Of a DNA stretch of 64,000 bases, positions 59,456 through 64,000 are shown piece by piece. Where the stretch lies: assembly GCF_003007785.1 (NCBI RefSeq), contig NZ_PXOH01000023.1, forward strand, positions 1 through 64,000. The letters run 5' to 3'. Position 1 is the stretch's first letter, and each line of letters starts with the position of its first letter. The notes beneath the pieces are model-generated. The model was not told the DNA's origin. It made no database searches and saw only the letters and a list, made by a program, of their open reading frames with translations. The DNA is from Aphanothece hegewaldii CCALA 016. GTDB lineage: Bacteria; Cyanobacteriota; Cyanobacteriia; Cyanobacteriales; Microcystaceae. Position numbers and translations under genes: made by a program.

Positions 59456-60313
59456 TCAAAATAATTTTAGTTGATCTAATTTCTCAAGTTCATTCCAAGG
59501 TAGTGGAGGAACATCAATACCCGATTTTTCTAATAATTCTTGAAAATCACGGGCTGTATGGGGTGAATGATCTTCTATGGGACAATGGACAAAAAAGTAA
59601 ACGGTTATTCCTTGTTTTAACCATTGATCTAATTGTTTTACCCATTCTTCTAAATAAGTTTGATTCCATTTTCGCTCAGGATGACTAATAAAACGCACTA
59701 AAGTAAAATCAGTGGTAACATGAGGCTGTAATGGGACTTGTGGTTTACGTCGTTCTGAGTTAATCTGTGGATCATCGGGGGCGTTATAAATAGGTCTAGT
59801 ATCTAATAAAACTCTAGCTATATGATGATTTTCGAGTAAGTTTTTTAGTTTTTCTGAATAGGGTTTTTTAAACCAACTTTGATGACGAACTTCTAAACCT
59901 AATTTAACGTTTTGTGTTGCTAGGACTGAAAGAAATAAGGTTAAATCTTCTAGATAATTTGGGCTATAACTGGGGGGAAGTTGGATAAAAAGAGAACCAA
60001 GACGATCGGCTAATTTTCTCATCCGTTCAAGAAATGCGATCGCGTCAGCTATTTTAGGTTGTAATAACCCTTCATGGGTAATTGTTTTGGGAAATTTTGG
60101 CACAAATTTAAACTCATTTGCGGTTTCTTCTTTCCATCGGTTCACTGTTTTTTCATCGGGAACCGCGTAAAACGTTGTATTTCCTTCTACTGTCGTTAGT
60201 CGTTGACTATAAAGGGATAAAAAGTCTTTTACAGGTGTTTTAGGGGGATAGAATGAGCCTAGCCAACCTTTATACGACCAAACGGCACAACCTAAATAAA
60301 ATTGGCGAGTCAT
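59456..60313 (-). CDS. DUF72 (YecE-like) protein
   Basis: A 285-residue protein of the DUF72 family, a TIM-barrel-like fold of unknown function. It starts MTRQFYLGCAVWSYKGWLGSFYPP, with the family's W-x-YxxW-x-xxFYP signature, then TTVEGNTTFYAVPDEKTVNRW, a VKLGLEVRHQSWF segment and the end FFVHCPIEDHSPHTARDF. I use the ATG at 60313; an upstream ATG at 60376 would add 21 residues unlike the family. Monocistronic. Confidence 0.88.
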   Translation of the reverse strand: MTRQFYLGCAVWSYKGWLGSFYPPKTPVKDFLSLYSQRLTTVEGNTTFYAVPDEKTVNRWKEETANEFKFVPKFPKTITHEGLLQPKIADAIAFLERMRKLADRLGSLFIQLPPSYSPNYLEDLTLFLSVLATQNVKLGLEVRHQSWFKKPYSEKLKNLLENHHIARVLLDTRPIYNAPDDPQINSERRKPQVPLQPHVTTDFTLVRFISHPERKWNQTYLEEWVKQLDQWLKQGITVYFFVHCPIEDHSPHTARDFQELLEKSGIDVPPLPWNELEKLDQLKLF

Positions 60314-60347
60314 TGAATTAATTGATGATTTCTGAATTATATTATGT

Positions 60348-60382
60348 AAGGGTTTGGAAACCAAACCGCACCGCACCCCTAC
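60348..60382. repeat. AGGGTTTGG-NNN-CCAAACC inverted repeat, copy 1
   Basis: A small palindrome (AAGGGTTTGG, AAA, CCAAACC) followed by CGCACCGCACCCCTAC. The same core occurs near 61101 and 61137. These are dispersed intergenic repeats; a role as terminator or processing hairpin is possible. Confidence 0.55.
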
Positions 60383-60424
60383 AAGCGTTCAATGATACAA
60401 TGTTTTTACAGAATATCGCTTTTA

Positions 60425-60958
60425 CTATCGAACCACATAATCATAGAAAAACTTGCTGATGACAAAGGTTAAGAGGAGATAAGCAAATAACGCACCACCG
60501 ATCCCACCGATCAAGAAACCGCTTGCAAACTCGTTCCAACCTTCCTGAGTTTTAAAAGCATCAGGAATATTAGGAGTTGTTACAATTGGCTGAGATGGGG
60601 GTTGATGAACCGAAGCGTAAAGGGAAATAGCAAGAGTTGAAACAATGAGTACGCTGACTACTGATAAAAGTGCTGTTGTATAAGCTACTTCTGTACCGCG
60701 TAATGGGCTAAATGTGGCAAAGGGGCCGATCAACCAGTAACCGTGTGCCATACCAACTTCTAACCCGCGACGTAATGGAGATAGTCCACGTCGGTAAGCG
60801 GGTAAATTATTAATATATGCTTTAGCAAGACCAGAAGAATTGATCGGGGTTTCTAAATTTCCGCGCTGTGGATCATTAAAAGCGGGATGAACAACCTCTC
60901 TATTTCTGGGATCTCTGGGTCTGTCTTTCGATTCGGTAATCGCTTGAGATTGAACCAT
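60425..60958 (-). CDS. psaL: Photosystem I reaction centre subunit XI
   Basis: A 177-residue thylakoid membrane protein that joins photosystem I monomers into trimers (or tetramers). Family marks: PAFNDPQRGNLETPINSSGL, INNLPAYRRGLSPLRRGLEVGMAHGYWLIGPFATFSPLR, and the C-terminal helix GWNEFASGFLIGGIGGALFAYLLLTFV. There are two or three membrane helices. The N-terminal ~20 residues (VQSQAITESKDRPRDPRN) make it slightly longer than the usual ~155-165. An AGGTAATAAT sequence precedes the ATG. It is a definitive marker of an oxygenic photosynthetic organism. Monocistronic here; in many cyanobacteria psaI lies upstream, but I do not see it. Confidence 0.95.
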   Translation of the reverse strand: MVQSQAITESKDRPRDPRNREVVHPAFNDPQRGNLETPINSSGLAKAYINNLPAYRRGLSPLRRGLEVGMAHGYWLIGPFATFSPLRGTEVAYTTALLSVVSVLIVSTLAISLYASVHQPPSQPIVTTPNIPDAFKTQEGWNEFASGFLIGGIGGALFAYLLLTFVISKFFYDYVVR

Positions 60959-61100
60959 ATTATTACCTATAAATATTGTTCTTTAACTATTAAAATTAAT
61001 TGAATTTTTTGATGAAAAGACCTGTCAAAAGTTATATCCTCTAGCCATCAAAAGTGTTAAACCAATTACCGTTTATTTTTTACTGCAATCAAAATTATGA

Positions 61101-61159
61101 AAGGGTTTGGAGACCAAACCCCTTGCCTGATAAAATAAGGGTTTATTGACCAAACCCCT
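61101..61159. repeat. AGGGTTTGG...CCAAACCCCT inverted repeats, copies 2 and 3
   Basis: Two units: 61101-61123 (AAGGGTTTGG, AGA, CCAAACCCCT) and 61137-61159 (AAGGGTTTATTGACCAAACCCCT). They sit between shc (ending 61175) and psaL, so they may form the shc terminator, in addition to being members of a dispersed family. Confidence 0.55.
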
Positions 61160-61174
61160 ACGATTTAAAATCCC

Positions 61175-63121
61175 CTAAAACTGTTGTTTTAATTTTTGAT
61201 AGCGTCCTAGGGCAATAAGCGGAAAATATTGATAATACATATGGTAACGGATGAAGAAATGGCAAGGAAACCCAGTTCCTGTAAATTCATCCTCATCCCA
61301 AGTTCCATCGATATTTTGCGTAGAAATTAAATAATTAATTCCTTTTGAGATGGCGGTTTTTGCCCATGTTTGAGTTGCCATTCCTGCATCTAATAACCCA
61401 ATTAATGCCCAGGCGGTTTGGGATGCGGTACTAACTCCTGTGCCTCGTAAAGTCGGTTCTCTATAGGTTTGACAGGTTTCGCCCCATCCCCCATCAGGGT
61501 TTTGCTTTTCTAGTATCCAGTTAACGGCTTTTTCCATTTGGTTTTTGTGGGTGTCTGGCGCAATAACGGCTAATGCAGAAAGAACCCCACTGGTACCATA
61601 TAAATAATTGACACCCCAACGCCCAAACCAACTACCATCGGTTTCTTGTTCTTTTTCAAGGAAAGCGATCGCTTTTTGCACCCTTACTGCATCTATGCTC
61701 AAACCACAAGCCCCAAGCATTTCTAAGACTCTGGCGGTAACATCAGCAGTACTGGGATCGATCATGGCTTTGAGATCACCGTAGGGAACTTCATTTAACC
61801 ACGCTTGATCATTATCTTTATCAAATGCTGCCCATCCACCGGTTTTACACTGCATGGTTGCCATCCACTGCAAACATCGTTTTATTGCACCGTGTTTAAT
61901 TTTTTCATTGGGCATCATTACGCCGTGTAACGCCATGACGACAACCGCAGAGTCATCGAGATCGGGATAAAAACGGTTTTCAAATTCAAACGCCCAACCG
62001 CCTGGTTGTCCTTCTTTATTCTTGATCTGCCAGTCGCCATAGTCTAAAATTTGTCGATCGAGTAGCCATTGTGCGCCCCGAACCAAATCTGTATGATCGG
62101 GGTTTAAACCAGACTCCACTAAGGCTCGTAAACACCACGCAGTATCCCATACAGGCGATACACAGGCTTGTACTCGATAGGTTTGTTCTGTTTCAATGGA
62201 AAAGTTGTCAACAGCCTTTATACCGCGTTGTACGATGGGGTCGTATAAGTCATAGTTTAGCGATCGTAAGGCTAATAATGAGTTTAGCATCGCGGGGATA
62301 ATTCCGCCCCAGTCGCCGCTATCTTCTTGTCTTTCTAAGATCCATTTTTCGGCAACTTTTAGACTTTTTTGATGGAAGGGTACAAGGTGATTTTTTTCTG
62401 TCCATTTAAATATTTTATCTAGAGTTAGGAAAATATCACCCCAATTATTATTTCTTGGCAGTTCATATTTAACATTCTCTTTTCCTTCTGCGTAAAGTTC
62501 ATCGAGGTTAATTGCAGGATCGGTCAGATAAATAGGTTTTTTATCAAATACAATTAGTAATGGTACGGTACTACCTCTCGCCCAACTGGACATATCATAA
62601 ATGGTAAAAGGAAAGTTATTCGGGAATAACATGATCCAAGGTGGGATAGACGGAATACCTATCCAGTCATAGCAACCAATTAAAGCAAGATGGAATTTAG
62701 TAAAAATACGAGTTTTACTGATACCACCGCGTTTTAATATAAATTCTTTGGCTTTTAGTAATACTGGATCACTTGCACTTACTCCCAGTAATCTTAACGC
62801 CATATACGCTTCGACTGAGGTACTTATTTCGCCACCATCACCGTAAAAAAGTTCCCATCCTCCGTGTTCTTTTTGCATAGAACGGAGATAAGTTTCAGCT
62901 TTATGTAGAGGTCGATCTTGATCGGTTCCCCATATTTTATGTAATAGGACAACTTCTGAAGTTATTGTAACATTAGATTCGAGTTCAGCCCACCAATAAC
63001 CATCAGGATATTGAATTCCTAGAAGATGGTTTTGACTGCTTGTAACTGCATTTTCTAAACTACAGGTTGTTATTTCTGTTTGCGTTACTCTATCTTGTAT
63101 CTGCATCTGTTTGGTGTTCAC
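61175..63121 (-). CDS. shc: Squalene-hopene cyclase
   Basis: A 648-residue membrane-associated cyclase that turns squalene into hopene, the first step to hopanoid lipids. The catalytic acid motif is DLDDSAVVVMAL (DxDD form). QW repeats are abundant (DGSWFGRWGVNYLYG, NPDGGWGETCQTY, KTGGWAAFDKDN, DGTWDEDEFTG). Typical pieces: LDRQILDYGDWQIKNKEGQ and GGWAFEFENRFYPD. Length matches the family (about 630-650). It is monocistronic; hopanoids stiffen membranes in many cyanobacteria. Confidence 0.95.
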   Translation of the reverse strand: MNTKQMQIQDRVTQTEITTCSLENAVTSSQNHLLGIQYPDGYWWAELESNVTITSEVVLLHKIWGTDQDRPLHKAETYLRSMQKEHGGWELFYGDGGEISTSVEAYMALRLLGVSASDPVLLKAKEFILKRGGISKTRIFTKFHLALIGCYDWIGIPSIPPWIMLFPNNFPFTIYDMSSWARGSTVPLLIVFDKKPIYLTDPAINLDELYAEGKENVKYELPRNNNWGDIFLTLDKIFKWTEKNHLVPFHQKSLKVAEKWILERQEDSGDWGGIIPAMLNSLLALRSLNYDLYDPIVQRGIKAVDNFSIETEQTYRVQACVSPVWDTAWCLRALVESGLNPDHTDLVRGAQWLLDRQILDYGDWQIKNKEGQPGGWAFEFENRFYPDLDDSAVVVMALHGVMMPNEKIKHGAIKRCLQWMATMQCKTGGWAAFDKDNDQAWLNEVPYGDLKAMIDPSTADVTARVLEMLGACGLSIDAVRVQKAIAFLEKEQETDGSWFGRWGVNYLYGTSGVLSALAVIAPDTHKNQMEKAVNWILEKQNPDGGWGETCQTYREPTLRGTGVSTASQTAWALIGLLDAGMATQTWAKTAISKGINYLISTQNIDGTWDEDEFTGTGFPCHFFIRYHMYYQYFPLIALGRYQKLKQQF

Positions 63122-63225
63122 TCACTCACTCACTCTTTTTTTGTTTATTGTAATGGATTTTTTGAGAATTGTTATTTTTTTGAGTTCTTGGCTATTATAA
63201 AAAAAGAATCAAGCAGGAATAAGTT

Positions 63226-63681
63226 ATGAGTGTTATTGATCTCAAAGCTATTGAACAACTTTACGAAGATGATTATACTCTTTGGTTAGAAAAAACAGCT
63301 AATATACTAAGAACAGGAGATTTATCACAGTTAGATATTATTCATTTAGTTGAGGAACTAGAAACATTGGGAAGTGAACAACGTCGGAAAGTCGAAAGTT
63401 ATCTACGACAACTACTTAAGCATCTTCTTTTGTACCAATATTGGAGTCTTCCAGAATGTAAAAATCACTGGGCTATGGAAATTGAGAATTTTCGCGCCGA
63501 GTTAAAAAGACTTCTTCGTTCTAGAACTCTCTATAATTATCTAATTAGCGTCAAAGATGAAGTTTATACTGAAGCGGTACGACAAGCGAAAAAGAAAAGC
63601 GAGTTAAAATGTTTTCCTGAAACTTGTCCTTATACTATTGAACAAATTTTGGATCTTGATTTCTATCCAGAATTAAATTAA
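63226..63681 (+). CDS. DUF29 protein
   Basis: A 151-residue protein of DUF29, a family abundant in cyanobacteria (YEDDYTLWLEKTANILRTGD, VEELETLGSEQRRKVESYL, LLKHLLLYQYW, and the end SELKCFPETCPYTIEQILD). It is helical and soluble; function unknown. These genes often occur in many copies. It ends convergently with the Uma2 gene, with 4-bp overlap. Confidence 0.9.
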   Translation: MSVIDLKAIEQLYEDDYTLWLEKTANILRTGDLSQLDIIHLVEELETLGSEQRRKVESYLRQLLKHLLLYQYWSLPECKNHWAMEIENFRAELKRLLRSRTLYNYLISVKDEVYTEAVRQAKKKSELKCFPETCPYTIEQILDLDFYPELN

Positions 63682-64000
63682 TTTAAACCTAATAATCTTT
63701 GAACAGAAATTTTGATTTTAGGAAAAGCTAAAGAACTTATTTCACCTTCGGTATATTCTTTTCTACTCTGATAATAACCGTTATTGGGTTCTCGAAAAAC
63801 GATTAGTTTTGTTTGTGATAAATCAATTATCCAATATTCTTGTAGAAAAGCATTGGCATAAATCGACTGTTTTAATTCTAAATCTTTTTTAAGACTGGTA
63901 TTTGCTACTTCTATCACCCAAAATATATCTTCTGGGTAGGGATGATGAATTTTATATTTATTAGTAGGAAGTCGTACAATAGCAATATCGGGTTCTGGTT
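63678..64000 (-). CDS. Uma2 family endonuclease, 5' end outside window
   Basis: The frame is open to the right edge. The visible ~107 residues (EPDIAIVRLP, PYPEDIFWVIEVANTSLKKDL, YANAFLQEYWIIDLSQTKL) are the C-terminal half of a Uma2 protein, a PD-(D/E)xK nuclease-like family greatly expanded in cyanobacteria. The E in EVANTS and the lysine two residues on fit the (D/E)xK-type site loosely. Function is unknown. Confidence 0.85.
   Translation of the reverse strand, partial: PEPDIAIVRLPTNKYKIHHPYPEDIFWVIEVANTSLKKDLELKQSIYANAFLQEYWIIDLSQTKLIVFREPNNGYYQSRKEYTEGEISSLAFPKIKISVQRLLGLN

Overview
The window comes from a low-GC cyanobacterium. Evidence: a photosystem I subunit gene (psaL), many HIP1-type GCGATCGC octamers, a CysR-regulated sulfate transport operon in the cyanobacterial arrangement, squalene-hopene cyclase, DUF1400/DUF2092/DUF29/Uma2-type proteins, and several decayed IS elements. 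I cannot assign a genus from sequence alone.

Layout. 0-4 kb: the 3' part of a giant RTX-like secreted repeat protein. 4.2-9.4 kb: sulfate ABC transporter operon (sbpA, NIL-domain gene, cysT, cysW, cysA, leftward) divergent from a cysR-like Crp regulator. 9.4-11 kb: tRNA-Tyr and tRNA-Thr followed by an IS graveyard (dead IS1-family element with both inverted repeats, then the fossil tail of a second transposase). 11.5-21 kb: SYLF protein, MFS transporter, CpxP-like protein, SulP transporter, RND efflux pump without a visible adaptor, small proteins. 21.4-24.1 kb: adhE (fermentative acetyl-CoA to ethanol), then small DUF1269 and AraC genes, a K+ channel, and a three-gene set of exported proteins (hydrolase, DUF2092, Asn/Gln/Arg-repeat protein). 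31-33.7 kb: AI-2E permease and about 1.5 kb of dead DNA containing recognisable remains of a polyphosphate kinase 2 gene and an IS1-type transposase.

33.7-47.9 kb is the most interesting part: a compact nonribosomal-peptide cluster. It encodes a C-A-PCP NRPS; a single polypeptide joining a CmlA-type diiron beta-hydroxylase, an internal TubC-type docking domain and a thioester reductase; a methyltransferase; a class III aminotransferase; an MbtH protein; a two-gene set whose second product carries the exact HX38HXXXC signature of the SfmD-type heme tyrosine hydroxylase; a membrane-anchored tyrosinase; and a type II thioesterase. I infer a pathway in which an aromatic amino acid (tyrosine or DOPA) is ring-hydroxylated, loaded, acylated or condensed, beta-hydroxylated on the carrier protein, reductively released as an aldehyde, perhaps aminated, methylated, and oxidised outside the cytoplasm by tyrosinase. 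A 2-kb insert (orphan antitoxin with a dead PIN toxin, DUF6745-like gene, retropepsin-like pair) separates the NRPS from the rest.

47.9-64 kb: TonB (with an unusual Gln/Arg/Glu tail) divergent from exbB-exbD; a sucrase/ferredoxin-like protein; a DUF3102 protein; two tandem SbmA/YddA-like ABC exporters; murJ with a 122-bp duplication of its 3' end; a TPR-like protein; DUF72; psaL; squalene-hopene cyclase; DUF29; and a Uma2 nuclease running off the right edge. All assignments come from reading motifs by eye; no database search was run.
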